Assembly: GCA_025058595.1 (NCBI GenBank)
Contig: JANXEK010000006.1
Coordinates: 1-64,000 of the forward strand
Length of the DNA stretch: 64,000 bases
From: Candidatus Bathyarchaeota archaeon
GTDB taxonomy: Archaea > Thermoproteota > CALKCG01 > B24 > DRYS01
Direction of reading: 5' to 3'
Notes under the pieces: generated by a model
Databases searched by the model: none
Seen by the model: only the letters and a program-made list of their open reading frames with translations
Told to the model about the DNA's origin: nothing
Program-made: the position numbers and the translations under genes
Part shown: positions 27,480-37,380 of the stretch, piece after piece
Layout of the letters: each line of letters begins with the position of its first letter
How positions within the stretch are numbered: the stretch's first letter is position 1

Positions 27480-28559
27480 ATGAAAACCGTCTATGGCGAT
27501 ATCCTAGAAGGTGGGGGGCAGATACTAAGGTTCACTCTACCGATAGCAGCTATAACAGGTACGCCTATCAGGATAGTTAGGATAAGAGCTAAGAGGCCTA
27601 ATCCCGGTCTTGCGAGGCAGCATATGATCTCTGTCGAATCTGTAGCTAGGCTATCTAGCGCTAAGTTGGAAGGATTAAGGCTAGGTTCTCAGGAGTTAAC
27701 CTTCATACCTGGCTCTATTAGAGGTGGGAGGTACGATTTCGATATAGGTACCGCTGGAAGTATAACTCTAGTTCTACAAGCTCTCCTACCCGTGATGGCT
27801 TTCACCCGCGATTACGTAGAGGTTACGATAACCGGTGGGACGAATAATCCTATGGCTCCCCCGATAGATTACCTAGAGAGGATACTGCTACCGGTACTCA
27901 GGATGATGGGGTTCGATCCACGTATAGAGCTGCTACGTAGAGGCTTCTACCCTGTAGGTGGTGGTATAGTTAAAGCTAGCTCTACATCCATAGAGGGGAT
28001 GTTGAAGCCTATACGTATCGTAGAGTTCGGTTACGTTAAACGTATAGCTGGGATAGCTTATAGCTCGAGACTTCCTTCACATATAGTGGATCGTATGGTA
28101 TCTACGGTTGAGAAACTCCTATCTAGGAGAGGATATGATATCGTATTGGAGAAAGAGATTCTCCAACCACCTAACCCTAGATGTGCAGCTAGCCCCGGAT
28201 GTGGAGTACTACTCTACGCAGAACTATCCTCCGGTGCTAGGATAGCTTCAGATAGTTTAGGGGTTAGAGGTAAACCTGCAGAGAAGGTAGCTGAGGAGGC
28301 TGTGAAAGATCTTGAATCTCAGATAGAAGTAGCTTATCCTGTGGATAGGCATCTAGCCGATCAACTTATAATATGGATGGCTCTAGCAGGTGGAGAGTCT
28401 AGTATAGCTACGACCGAGTTAACCCTTCATACGGTTACGTGTATAGAACTCGCTAAGCGATTGCTGGATGTAGAATTCGAAGTGGATGGAGGGGAAGGGA
28501 AGCCTTCCAGGATAACATGTAGAGGTATAGGTTTAAAAGCGGAGAAGAGCCCCCCTTAG
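27480..28559 (+). CDS. rtcA: RNA 3'-terminal phosphate cyclase
   Basis: Converts RNA 3'-phosphate to a 2',3'-cyclic phosphate using ATP. The 359-residue product has the family pattern GGGQILRFTLPIAAITGTP near 12-30, RPNPGLARQHMISVES near 40-55, and GTAGSITLVLQALLPV near 94-109. HLADQLIIWMALAGG (near 291-305) carries the catalytic His that becomes adenylated. Length is normal. It starts 124 bp from the divergent taw1 gene. Confidence 0.96.
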   Translation: MKTVYGDILEGGGQILRFTLPIAAITGTPIRIVRIRAKRPNPGLARQHMISVESVARLSSAKLEGLRLGSQELTFIPGSIRGGRYDFDIGTAGSITLVLQALLPVMAFTRDYVEVTITGGTNNPMAPPIDYLERILLPVLRMMGFDPRIELLRRGFYPVGGGIVKASSTSIEGMLKPIRIVEFGYVKRIAGIAYSSRLPSHIVDRMVSTVEKLLSRRGYDIVLEKEILQPPNPRCAASPGCGVLLYAELSSGARIASDSLGVRGKPAEKVAEEAVKDLESQIEVAYPVDRHLADQLIIWMALAGGESSIATTELTLHTVTCIELAKRLLDVEFEVDGGEGKPSRITCRGIGLKAEKSPP

Positions 28560-28570
28560 ATCCTCCACCT

Positions 28571-28966
28571 TTAACCCCTCTCTATACGTATCCTCTCCCC
28601 CTCTTCGACTCTGCGGAAAACCTTCGGATCACCCATAATCCTAGCGAATACGTTCACAGGACTATAAGCTCTAGGTTTATCGCATCTACTCATCGGAGTT
28701 AACCCGAAGAATATGCATACCGCTCTACCTGGAGGCCAGAAAGCTATATCACCCACCTCTACGTCTTGCGACGGGTTCTCCAACCCGATATTCAACCCGA
28801 CATCAAAGTATACTTCATCACCCCATCTTCGAGCTATACCTTCGATCGGTAGCGATCTCCATATAGCTTCACAGGTCTTAGGGTTATCTTCATCCCTAAG
28901 TTCGGCGTAAACTTCACCTATACTTCTAGATACGATTCTTATCCGTCTAGACATATCTAGATACAC
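28571..28966 (-). CDS. Cyclophilin-like fold protein
   Basis: A 131-residue protein resembling the prokaryotic cyclophilin-like family (COG2164, structurally typified by TM1367). The core is visible as AIWRSLPIEGIARRWGDEVYF-type strands ending in GDIAFWPPGRAVCIFFG (near 72-88). An internal ATG at residue 5 is an alternative start. Peptidyl-prolyl isomerase activity cannot be assumed, since the family lacks clear eukaryotic cyclophilin catalytic residues. It is convergent with rtcA, 11 bp away. Confidence 0.78.
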   Translation of the reverse strand: MYLDMSRRIRIVSRSIGEVYAELRDEDNPKTCEAIWRSLPIEGIARRWGDEVYFDVGLNIGLENPSQDVEVGDIAFWPPGRAVCIFFGLTPMSRCDKPRAYSPVNVFARIMGDPKVFRRVEEGERIRIERG

Positions 28967-29057
28967 CTAGTATAGGTTACGACGACTACACTATTTTAGG
29001 TTTTCAACACATCCCATACCTTTATATCATCCAGGTATATCTAAGACTCTGTACGTT

Positions 29058-30692
29058 ATGTCTAGGAGTGATACCGTTAAGTCGGGTTTAGAGAGAGCTC
29101 ATCATCGTGCTTTATTGAGAGCTTTAGGATTAGGATCCGAGGATTTTGGTAAACCGTTCATCGGTATAGCATGCAGCTATACCGATCTAGTTCCAGGCCA
29201 TATGCATCTAGATAGGTTAGCCGAAGCTGTTAGAGAAGGTATTAGGGAAGCTGGGGGTGTTCCATTTGTATTCAATACGGTAGCGATCTGCGATGGGATA
29301 GCTATGGGTCATATTGGTATGCATTTCAGTTTACCCTCTAGGGATTGGATAGCTGATACTGTGGAACTTATGGTGGAAGCTCATAGACTCGATGGATTGG
29401 TAGCGATAGCTAGCTGCGATAAGATTCTGCCAGGTATGCTTGTAGCTATAGCTAGACTCGATATCCCGAGTATAGTCGTTACAGGGGGGCCTATGCTATC
29501 AGGATCATTCTACGGTAGAACTCATCTAGGTATATCGTCGGCTGCCGAAGCGGTAGGCTTGTATAAGCGTGGGGTTATATCCGAGGAGGAGTATAGGATG
29601 GTAGAAGAGTATTCATGCCCGACGTGCGGTTCTTGTAACGGTCTATTCACGGCTAATACTATGGCTTGTCTAACCGAAGCCTTAGGATTAGCCTTACCCT
29701 ATACTGCTACCATACCCGCTGTATATAGTAGCAGGTTAGCTTTAGCTAGGGAGGCGGGACGTAGGATAGTCGAGCTTGTACGCGAGGATCTAAAGCCATC
29801 AGAAATCCTATCATGGAAATCCTTCCATAACGCTGTAGTAGTCGATATGGCGTTAGGTGGATCGACGAACACCGTCCTACATATACCTGCTATAGCTAGG
29901 GAGTGTGGGATCGAGATATCGCTAGATCTATTCGATCAGGTTAGCCGTAGGGTTCCGCATATATGCGATCTCATAGGTTTAGGCGGAAGGTATGATATGC
30001 TAGATTTCCACTTAGCCGGAGGGGTTCCCGCCCTCCTTACAGAGCTTAGAGATCTACTATACCTGGATACGGTGACCGTTACAGGTAGGACTATAGGTGA
30101 GAATATACGGGGAGCTAGAGTGTTAGATAGACGAGTTATACGCTCCGTAGATTCGCCTATACATCCCGAGGGAGGGATAGCTATACTTAGAGGGACGCTG
30201 GCACCTGATGGAGCTGTACTGAAGACTGCAGGCGTACCTTCTAGTATGTTGAGTTTCAAAGGTTACGCTAAGGTATACGATTCAGAGGAGGAAGCGTTGA
30301 AAGCCGTGATGGAGGGTGGTTTAAAGGAATACGATATACTCGTAGTTAGATATGAGGGACCGGTAGGTGGACCAGGTATGCCTGAGATGCTGCAGATAAC
30401 GGCTACCGTAGCAGGGATGGGGTTAAGCGATAAGGTAGGCTTGGTAACCGATGGGAGATTCTCCGGGGCGACGCATGGATTATGCATAGGGCATGTAGCA
30501 CCTGAAGCCGCTCTCGGCGGACCTATAGCTCTAGTCGAAGATGGTGATGTTATAAGCATAGATGTAGCGAGTAGAAGGATCGAGTTGAATCTTTCTAGGG
30601 AGGAGCTAGATAAGAGGAGAGAGAAATGGAAGCCGAAGTATAAGCCGCTTAAAGGTGTTCTTCTAAGGTATGTAAAGCTTCTTGGATTCTAG
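29058..30692 (+). CDS. ilvD: Dihydroxy-acid dehydratase
   Basis: Third step of valine/isoleucine synthesis, and also used in pantothenate supply. The 544-residue enzyme has the Fe-S cysteines in [11 protein letters not shown] (near 117-127) and [16 protein letters not shown] (near 188-203), and ends in the usual [14 protein letters not shown] region near 467-480. It is convergent with ilvE, overlapping by 4 bp, so the two branched-chain genes share a terminator region, not an operon. Confidence 0.97.
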   Translation: MSRSDTVKSGLERAHHRALLRALGLGSEDFGKPFIGIACSYTDLVPGHMHLDRLAEAVREGIREAGGVPFVFNTVAICDGIAMGHIGMHFSLPSRDWIADTVELMVEAHRLDGLVAIASCDKILPGMLVAIARLDIPSIVVTGGPMLSGSFYGRTHLGISSAAEAVGLYKRGVISEEEYRMVEEYSCPTCGSCNGLFTANTMACLTEALGLALPYTATIPAVYSSRLALAREAGRRIVELVREDLKPSEILSWKSFHNAVVVDMALGGSTNTVLHIPAIARECGIEISLDLFDQVSRRVPHICDLIGLGGRYDMLDFHLAGGVPALLTELRDLLYLDTVTVTGRTIGENIRGARVLDRRVIRSVDSPIHPEGGIAILRGTLAPDGAVLKTAGVPSSMLSFKGYAKVYDSEEEALKAVMEGGLKEYDILVVRYEGPVGGPGMPEMLQITATVAGMGLSDKVGLVTDGRFSGATHGLCIGHVAPEAALGGPIALVEDGDVISIDVASRRIELNLSREELDKRREKWKPKYKPLKGVLLRYVKLLGF

Positions 30693-31627
30693 AGATCCGA
30701 AAGCTTCCGTATGGAGACCTCGGTTAACCACTTCGTATATTTAGAGAATTTTCCTCTAACAGTCTCTTCGAATATACGTCTTATATGCTCCGTTACAGGC
30801 CCCTCCCCTCCCCCTCCAACCCTCCTACCATCTATCTCTAGTATAGGTGTTATCTCCGCGGCGGTACCTGTTAGGAATGCTTCATCGCAGGTATATAGTT
30901 CAACCCTAGCTATAGGCCTTTCATGAACCGTATAACCTAGATCAGATGCTATCTCCATGACGGATGCTCTAGTTACTCCCTCGAGTATATCTGAATATAT
31001 CGGTGGAGTGTAAAGCTCTCTATCCTTAACTATGAAGAGGTTTTCTCCGCTCCCCTCAGATACATATCCATTATTATCTAACAGTATAGCTTCATCATAT
31101 CCTGATTTCAACGCTTCGATCTTCGCTAAGACTGAGTTTATATAGTTTCCGCAAGCTTTAGCTTGTGGTGGTAGAGAGTATCCAGGTATCCTACGCCACG
31201 AAGATACGCAGCATCTTACACCACCGCTCGATAGATATTTACCGAACGGAAATACGGCGATAGCTACTTGGATAGGATTGTTAAGCGGGTTTAAACCTAT
31301 GTATCCATATCCACGGAACACTATAGGTCTTATATAGCAATCCTCCCTTACATCGTTTATCATAATCAACTCGATTATAACCCTACAAATTTCATCTACA
31401 GTATATGGTATATCCATGAAATATATTTTAGCTGATTTGAATAACCTCTCTATATGCTCCTTAAGCCTGAATACATACATTTTACCGTTAGATGCGTATG
31501 CCCTTATACCTTCGAATACACCTGTACCATAGTGTAGCGCATGCGTAAGTATATGCACCCTAGCTTCGTCCCAAGGTTTGAATTCTCCATCAACCCATAT
31601 CCAGTTTGTCTTCCTTAACGCAGCCAT
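30689..31627 (-). CDS. ilvE: Branched-chain amino acid aminotransferase
   Basis: PLP transaminase for the final step of Val/Ile/Leu synthesis. The 312-residue product has [15 protein letters not shown] near 30-44, the PLP-lysine region [20 protein letters not shown] (residues ~162-181), and the class IV signature [12 protein letters not shown] near 198-209. Length is normal. It lies 33 bp downstream of the divergent GlyA-like gene on the same strand. Confidence 0.96.
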   Translation of the reverse strand: MAALRKTNWIWVDGEFKPWDEARVHILTHALHYGTGVFEGIRAYASNGKMYVFRLKEHIERLFKSAKIYFMDIPYTVDEICRVIIELIMINDVREDCYIRPIVFRGYGYIGLNPLNNPIQVAIAVFPFGKYLSSGGVRCCVSSWRRIPGYSLPPQAKACGNYINSVLAKIEALKSGYDEAILLDNNGYVSEGSGENLFIVKDRELYTPPIYSDILEGVTRASVMEIASDLGYTVHERPIARVELYTCDEAFLTGTAAEITPILEIDGRRVGGGGEGPVTEHIRRIFEETVRGKFSKYTKWLTEVSIRKLSDL

Positions 31628-31660
31628 ATCATCATCTCCCCATAAACTAGAACTAATAGG

Positions 31661-32968
31661 TTATAACTGCATTTGCATTTTTAACTCCTTCATCAGATAT
31701 TCTACACGGAAATATCTGTAAGCCTCCTCATCTGTATCGAAGCAGAAGTATACTTTCTGATAATTGTCAGCAAGCGATTCAGTCGAATATCTTACTTCAG
31801 ATGGACTTCTCCTGCTAAGCACAATATCCGCTATAAGATGGGCTATCTCATCCATACAATCCTCCTTCATACCCAACCTCGTAACCTCTTGTACCCCAAG
31901 CCTTATACCGGAGGCCTCTCCTTCATCTCTATCCCAAGGCATAGGCATAGGATTAACTATTATATTCGCTTCCTCGAGTATATTGCTTATACCATTTGCC
32001 CTGCCCCTTCCTACATCGATTATTACTTGATGCGATTCGGTGAAATTCTTATCTGAGCATATGACCTTAACACCTTTATCGTATAGTGCTTCGGCGAGTC
32101 TCTTAGCGTTCTTCGTAACCTGATCTGCATAGGAGGCGCCGAAAGCCTGCATTTCACAGGTCGTCACAGCTAAAGCTGCTACACGATTTATATGATGGTT
32201 ATTAACGAGTTGCCACGCCGAATGATCTATAGCTTCACTATAGTCTCTCTTACACAATATTATACCTCCTTGAGGACCGAAGAAGGTTTTATGCGTACTA
32301 CCCGTAACTATATCTGCACCTTCTCTTAACGGATCCTGGAATCTTCCTCCAGCTATCAAGCCGAGTACGTGAGCCGCATCGTATGCTAATATACCCCCCT
32401 CCTCTTTAACTACCGGCATCAACTCTCTTACCGGGTGTGGAAATAGTATATCAGAAGCACCTAGAAGCACTATCTTAGGTTTAACCCTTCTGATCAGCTT
32501 CTCAGCTCCATCTACATCTACGTTGTACGCTTCCTGATCGAACGGTAATGGTACCATCGATACCCCATGTACTAAGCTACATTCCCTGAAGCTACTATGC
32601 CCTCCATCCATAACGGATAGAGCCATTATAGAGTCTCCAGGTTTCGTTAACGCATTCACCACTATTAGGTTTGCTAAAGTTCCGCTTATCGGAACATAGT
32701 TTACATGTTCAGCTCTGAATAGCGATCTTAGAAGGTATCCTGTTAACGCTTCTATCAAATCTACATATCTACATCCTCTATACATCCTTGTATAAAGGAA
32801 GCCTATAGCATATCTATGCCCTAGATCAGTGGATAAGAGCTTCCTAACTAGCCCGCTAGTTATATTCTCGCTAGCTATCAGGTTTATACATCTAGATCTA
32901 TAGAAGTGATGCTCCTCAACATACGATAGTAGATCCATCAAAGCTCTTAGATGATGCAAGGTCAGCAC
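31661..32968 (-). CDS. Divergent SHMT-like PLP enzyme lacking the catalytic Glu
   Basis: A 435-residue GlyA homologue that differs from the normal copy at the window start. PLP-site residues are kept: the lysine in STHKTFFGPQGG, Asp/His of DAAHVLGLI, His of GGHSSF, and the carboxylate-binding Arg in SGIRLGVQEVTRLGM. The [13 protein letters not shown] block instead reads HRYAIGFLYTRMYRG: Tyr55 and Tyr65 equivalents remain, but Glu57 is Ile. In E. coli GlyA that Glu is needed for folate-dependent serine cleavage. It may be an aldolase on another beta-hydroxy amino acid. It lies upstream of ilvE on the same strand. Activity is inferred, not shown. Confidence 0.85.
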   Translation of the reverse strand: MLTLHHLRALMDLLSYVEEHHFYRSRCINLIASENITSGLVRKLLSTDLGHRYAIGFLYTRMYRGCRYVDLIEALTGYLLRSLFRAEHVNYVPISGTLANLIVVNALTKPGDSIMALSVMDGGHSSFRECSLVHGVSMVPLPFDQEAYNVDVDGAEKLIRRVKPKIVLLGASDILFPHPVRELMPVVKEEGGILAYDAAHVLGLIAGGRFQDPLREGADIVTGSTHKTFFGPQGGIILCKRDYSEAIDHSAWQLVNNHHINRVAALAVTTCEMQAFGASYADQVTKNAKRLAEALYDKGVKVICSDKNFTESHQVIIDVGRGRANGISNILEEANIIVNPMPMPWDRDEGEASGIRLGVQEVTRLGMKEDCMDEIAHLIADIVLSRRSPSEVRYSTESLADNYQKVYFCFDTDEEAYRYFRVEYLMKELKMQMQL

Positions 32969-33210
32969 CCCAGAGGCTATTTAACACGGAGTTTCTTCTA
33001 GATATCTCAAATAGATTTAAGCTTTCCGTATACGAGCTGTATGGATCCTAACCGATTATAGTATCTCCATAGGATTTACGTAGCCTAGCCTTCACACCCT
33101 ATTTTGGCTATCGAAGTATAAGGTATCGATTCTTTAAAGCGTGATGTATCCATGTATATCGTATATCGCCTTATATGAGGGAGTAGAGTAACTTATCGGA
33201 GAGTGAAGCT

Positions 33211-34854
33211 TTGAAAAACGGTAGTATAAGGCTAGACGTTATAGATGAGACCTGGAAAAACTACCTAGACTACCTAGAGAGGAGTCCGTATTCCATCTCA
33301 AGGCTTGTACACAGTTTATCTCCTCGTTCCTCTATCGATAGTATGAAGTACGTAAGAGTGGAGCATCTCTCGTATACTTTATGGGGTTTCCAAGAGAGGA
33401 TTCTAGAACGTATAGTAGGCGATACCCTTATAGTAGGTTTACCTACAGGTTTAGGTAAAACGTATATAGCAGGCGCTTTTCTCCGTAAGGTAAGCTTGGA
33501 AAAGCCTATACGAGTACTGTTTCTCGTTCCATCGATACCTCTCGGTGTTCAACAAACGTTATTCGCAAGGGAGAAGCTCAACGTAGAGGCATTTTTCATA
33601 TCTGGAGAGTTGCCTAGGTATAGAAGAGCTAAACTTAAGGTATGGAATGCAGGCTTCGTCGTATGTACACCGCAAACGTTCTTCAACGATATACTATCAG
33701 ATTATCGTGAACAGTTGATCGCAGCTAGAAGCGTGAACGATCCCGCTGACTTTCTAAGAGGCCATGGATTGAATAGCTTCCCGTACGATATCGTTATAGC
33801 GGATGAATGCCAGAGATACGTAGGGTTAACCGATGGATACTCCATACTCCTAGCGGCTAAAGCATCAGGTAGTAGGATACTAGCTCTAAGCGCTACACCT
33901 CTACTTCACGATGCTAGAAGGTATAGCGAGCTTAAGAAGATCTTCGATGATATACAGGTGTTCACCGTAGAGGATCCAGAGATAGAGAGGTCTATACCTA
34001 AGAGAGTTTTGAAGGTAGTAGAAGTCGAGTTACCTTCAAAAGTTAAGTTACTCTACGATACTATCACACGAATCTCCGATAGCATCGTACAGGAGATACG
34101 AGCATCATACGGGGATGGCCATGAATATATGAGATGCGATGAGCATGAAGAATGTAAGAAGGCTAGATCCCTCAAGATACTAGCATTCAGACTGGTAGAG
34201 GATGGAGCGAGTAGCGTGATACGCTATCAGACCTGGCGTTTACCTGAAGTTAAGAGGAAATACCCTGATACCGATATATCACCTTATAGACTATTTCTAG
34301 AAGTCCTGAAGGATACACCGAACCATAAACTCGGGCCTCTCCTCACGATACTATCTAAAAGCCGGTTCGAGAAAGCTATAATATTCGTAGAGCCTATACA
34401 GGCTGCTAAACAGATAGGATCACTGCTTCAAGGTATCTACGGTGTAGATCATGTAGCGATTCTGGTAGGTAAGGAGATGATGGATCTTACGAAGCAGACG
34501 GCAGCTCTACTACACTTTAAGGGTAAAGCAAAGATACTGGTAGCGACATCGGTGGCTGAGGAGGGTTTAGATGTACCCTCAGCCGACTTAGAGATATGGA
34601 TCGATCCGCCTTCTAATCCTAGAAAGTGGATTCAAAGGTTTGGACGTATACTCAGACAGCCTGGGGGTAAGAAGGAAGCTGTAACCTATGCTATAATCTC
34701 ACGTGATACACATGAGGAGAGTAAGTTGAGGTCTATATCGAATAAAGCTGCCAGATACTATGGATTCACCCAGATGATACTAGAGGAGGATCTAGTTAAG
34801 CAGAAGTATTTAACGGACTTGCTACATAGAAACTATTTGAAGTCTGAGGGTTGA
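33211..34854 (+). CDS. Superfamily 2 helicase resembling the Hef helicase half
   Basis: A 547-residue SF2 helicase with Walker A VGLPTGLGKTYIAG (GKT near 82-84), Walker B variant IADECQRY (near 196-203), motif III LSATP, and a C-terminal RecA domain with VATSVAEEGLDVPS and QRFGRILRQPGGKK. The sequence style is that of archaeal Hef/FANCM-like helicases, but the ORF stops without an XPF-type nuclease domain. The DECQ box is unusual compared with DEAH/DECH. The ATG overlaps nothing upstream; the 3' end overlaps the RIO kinase gene by 4 bp, so they are translationally coupled. A role in fork or RNA remodelling is inference. Confidence 0.87.
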   Translation: MKNGSIRLDVIDETWKNYLDYLERSPYSISRLVHSLSPRSSIDSMKYVRVEHLSYTLWGFQERILERIVGDTLIVGLPTGLGKTYIAGAFLRKVSLEKPIRVLFLVPSIPLGVQQTLFAREKLNVEAFFISGELPRYRRAKLKVWNAGFVVCTPQTFFNDILSDYREQLIAARSVNDPADFLRGHGLNSFPYDIVIADECQRYVGLTDGYSILLAAKASGSRILALSATPLLHDARRYSELKKIFDDIQVFTVEDPEIERSIPKRVLKVVEVELPSKVKLLYDTITRISDSIVQEIRASYGDGHEYMRCDEHEECKKARSLKILAFRLVEDGASSVIRYQTWRLPEVKRKYPDTDISPYRLFLEVLKDTPNHKLGPLLTILSKSRFEKAIIFVEPIQAAKQIGSLLQGIYGVDHVAILVGKEMMDLTKQTAALLHFKGKAKILVATSVAEEGLDVPSADLEIWIDPPSNPRKWIQRFGRILRQPGGKKEAVTYAIISRDTHEESKLRSISNKAARYYGFTQMILEEDLVKQKYLTDLLHRNYLKSEG

Positions 34855-35747
34855 GTTTAAGGTTAAGCCTTAAGGTATACCCCCGATTAGAGGATGAAGA
34901 TTTCAAGGTACTCGCAGCGATAGAGTTAGGCATGTCTAGCCATGCTTATACACCTATAGATTACGTAGCTAAGCTTAGCGGTCTTCACGAGAAAGAATTA
35001 TCCTATAGACTACGTAAACTGAATAAGCTTAAGGTGATTCTATCCAGCCGTTCGCCTCAACCTAGCTTCGCTATAAACTCCATCGCATACGACTGCCTAG
35101 CTTTACGTTCACTGGTTAAATCCGGGGTGATCGAAGCTATCGGCAGTCCTCTAGCTGAAGGAAAAGAATCTGATGTATATCTAGGGTTATCGTCTGATGG
35201 GGCGAAATTGGTTCTCAAATTCCTACGTATAGGTCGTATAAGCTTTAGACAGACGAGGAGGTTAAGGAGTTATATAGAGCAGCGTGATCATATCTCATGG
35301 CTATACCAATGTAGGTTAGCCGCTTTTAAGGAGTATGAAGCCATATCTAGCCTATATAAACTCGGTATCAAAGTACCTAAACCTATAGCTTACAATCGTC
35401 ATCTTCTAGTATCTAGCTTCTTCGATGGGATCGAACTTGCGTTTTGTAGAGAGTTGGAGCAGCCCGATAAGATATTAGCAGACATCCTCGATGAGGTTAG
35501 AAGAGTATATATGGAAGCATATATGATTCATTGCGATTTGAATCAATACAACGTTCTCGTATCATCTGAAGGTGATATATGCATAATAGATTGGCCTCAA
35601 TATATAACGTCTAGCCATCCAGAAGCGTTAAACTATCTTAAAAGAGATATAAGAAACATATCTTCCTTCTTCAGAAGGAAGTATGATATACATCTAGATA
35701 TCGATAGAGCAGTAAACTATGTTACAGGTCTATCCTCTACGCTATAG
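34851..35747 (+). CDS. rio2: RIO2-type atypical protein kinase
   Basis: The 298-residue protein starts with a winged helix (~15-85) specific to the RIO2 class, followed by the RIO kinase fold. Seen are an ATP loop GSPLAEGKESDVYLG (near 98-112), Lys123 in VLKFLR, the catalytic Asp229 in HCDLNQYN and the metal Asp247 in IIDWPQ. RIO2 acts in late small-subunit ribosome maturation. The family usually has HGDLSEFN, so the loop here is slightly diverged. The 3' end overlaps the convergent metK gene by 11 bp. Confidence 0.92.
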   Translation: MSLRLSLKVYPRLEDEDFKVLAAIELGMSSHAYTPIDYVAKLSGLHEKELSYRLRKLNKLKVILSSRSPQPSFAINSIAYDCLALRSLVKSGVIEAIGSPLAEGKESDVYLGLSSDGAKLVLKFLRIGRISFRQTRRLRSYIEQRDHISWLYQCRLAAFKEYEAISSLYKLGIKVPKPIAYNRHLLVSSFFDGIELAFCRELEQPDKILADILDEVRRVYMEAYMIHCDLNQYNVLVSSEGDICIIDWPQYITSSHPEALNYLKRDIRNISSFFRRKYDIHLDIDRAVNYVTGLSSTL

Positions 35748-36991
35748 GATACTTCCCTTCTGCTAGCTCTATGCAGAACTTATCTATATTCTCCAGCTCT
35801 TTAGATACGCAATCTTCTACATCTTCTTCTAAACTCTTTATATCCAATCCCTCATCGGTAATCAACTGGACAGCAGCTATCTTAGGCTCGTTTATAGGCT
35901 CCCCTATCTGACTTAAAAGCCAGACATACACTTCTTGTAAGCCGCTTAAACTAGTATAGATCTTATTAGCTATCCTATGCGTGAGAACATTGTATATCTT
36001 ACCTATGTGGGAAACAGGATTCTTACCGGCTGCAGCTTCGGAACTTATAGGTCTATTGAGGGGTATAACTCCGTTCACCCTATTCCCTCTACCAACCTGA
36101 CCCGAATCCGCGCTATCGGCGGATGTACCTAAGACGGTCAGATATAATCCATCTATACCTCTCCCCATCCTATCTAGAGTATTCAGTTTAACTTCGATCC
36201 TATCGAAGTACCCTTTATGGAAGAGAACCTCCCTTAACTCCTCTAAAACCTCTTCCTTCCTTCTGAAATATGTAGATTCACAATCTATGAATTTATCTAT
36301 GAAAGCCATCGATATCGTGAGATCAAGTTTATCCTCGTATCTCAACCCCATAACTTTAATATCTTCACCAGTTTCAGGATGTCTCCTCTTAAATTCTGGA
36401 GAGTTTAGGAACCTCTCAACCTCATAGACTATACGTTCAACCCTACTCATGGGAGCATAACCAACCGCTGCCGATGTATCGTTAGCCTCTAAATACCTTC
36501 CCCCTCTAGCGAATATATCCCTCAGAGCTTGTGATCCGGGTTTAATCTCTACTTGATATACCACGTGAATATCTGGATCTACGAATCTCATATTACGTTT
36601 AAACCATTCTTTAGCGGCGGAGACAGCTATCTCATCTACCGGTATAACCTCCTCTTCGACGCTCCATGTAGCTCTATCGCCAAAGATCAGCTTCATAGGC
36701 CTCTTAATCAAGCCGCCGCCAAACCTATTCTCCGCCTCTCCTGCGGCTAATAGACCTTTATCGAGGTTATGATGGAGTATCTGCCCATACCTCTTTATAT
36801 ATTCGAAACTAAGTCTAACAGATACACTATCCATTATAGCATCGCATATATAATCCGGGTGGCCTAAGCCTATGAGGGCTATCTAACCTCATACGAGGCT
36901 AGATAGCTTTCCTCTCGACTATCTCTACTCTACGCTTCTCTACCGGCTCCCCCCTCAACCTTTCTACAACTATCTTAGGCATACCAGTCAT
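35737..36991 (-). CDS. metK: S-adenosylmethionine synthetase, apparently split by a 37-nt intron
   Basis: Archaeal-type methionine adenosyltransferase making SAM. The uninterrupted ORF (35737-36834) starts late, at [17 protein letters not shown], and lacks the invariant N-terminal GHPD motif. That motif is present upstream in the same frame ([17 protein letters not shown]), preceded by an in-frame stop. A proper start lies at 36991 (ATG after GGAGGCAGG), encoding [14 protein letters not shown] up to VEIVER. Removing 36872-36908 joins exons of 83 and 1135 nt into a 405-residue enzyme reading VERKGLGHPD, the normal family length and sequence. Exon 2 holds [18 protein letters not shown] and the [15 protein letters not shown] segment. 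Splicing is inferred; a sequencing error cannot explain a precise 37-nt insertion. Confidence 0.9.
36872..36908 (-). other. Candidate bulge-helix-bulge intron in metK pre-mRNA
   Basis: The 37-nt insert (not a multiple of 3, with an in-frame TAG) folds into a 13-bp helix, GCTATCTAGCCTC with GAGGTTAGATAGC, closed by a GTAT loop. Exon GAGG pairs with intron CCTC to give a 4-bp central helix. The two strands carry 3-nt bulges AAA (5' side) and ATA (3' side). Cleavage after the second nucleotide of each bulge, as the archaeal splicing endonuclease does, excises exactly 37 nt and restores the reading frame. The outer exon-exon helix is weak (GTC with GGC), so this is a relaxed BHB. Protein-gene introns of this type are known in crenarchaeal cbf5 genes. 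Confidence 0.8.
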
Positions 36992-37064
36992 CCTGCCTCC
37001 GCATATAAGCTAATATATTCAGAGCTTAAATGCATTACTCCATCTACACGATTCGATATAGCAA

Positions 37065-37298
37065 CTATGCCTCGAACGATATGTAGAGTATATTACTTCC
37101 TCTTATAAAGATCCTACCGTAATTAACCCTCAATTCACCATCCCTATACTCCTCAGCGTCGTCGAGTAGTAGGTTCATATACGCGTCACATGAAACTACG
37201 ACACCAGAGTACTCTATGTTATTCTTAAGTTTAATCTTTACACGGGAATTTTTAAGCTTAGAAAGTACGTTCATAGGTTTAACTCCTGAAGCCATCAT
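37065..37298 (-). CDS. LSm (Sm-like archaeal) RNA-binding protein
   Basis: A small protein of about 77 residues with the two Sm motifs: NVLSKLKNSRVKIKLKNNIE...VVVSCDAYMNLLLDD (Sm1), then GRIFIRGSNILYISFE (Sm2). Archaeal LSm proteins form heptameric rings that bind U-rich RNA. I chose the ATG at 37298, which follows AAAGGTGAG; a GTG at 37310 would add four residues, and the adjacent ATG at 37295 is equally possible. It lies just upstream of metK and downstream of mtd on the same strand. Confidence 0.94.
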   Translation of the reverse strand: MMASGVKPMNVLSKLKNSRVKIKLKNNIEYSGVVVSCDAYMNLLLDDAEEYRDGELRVNYGRIFIRGSNILYISFEA

Positions 37299-37380
37299 CT
37301 CACCTTTCACATCGTACGCTTTCCCACTCGACTTCTATACCTGTTCAAGCTTAATAAGATTTCCCTTAGACCGTATACAC

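Noticed and set aside
36860-36920. Ribosomal bypassing (hopping) over the metK hairpin instead of splicing
   Set aside because: Take-off and landing codons do not match clearly, and the exact bulge-helix-bulge geometry with frame-restoring cut sites is better explained by splicing. Kept only as a fallback.
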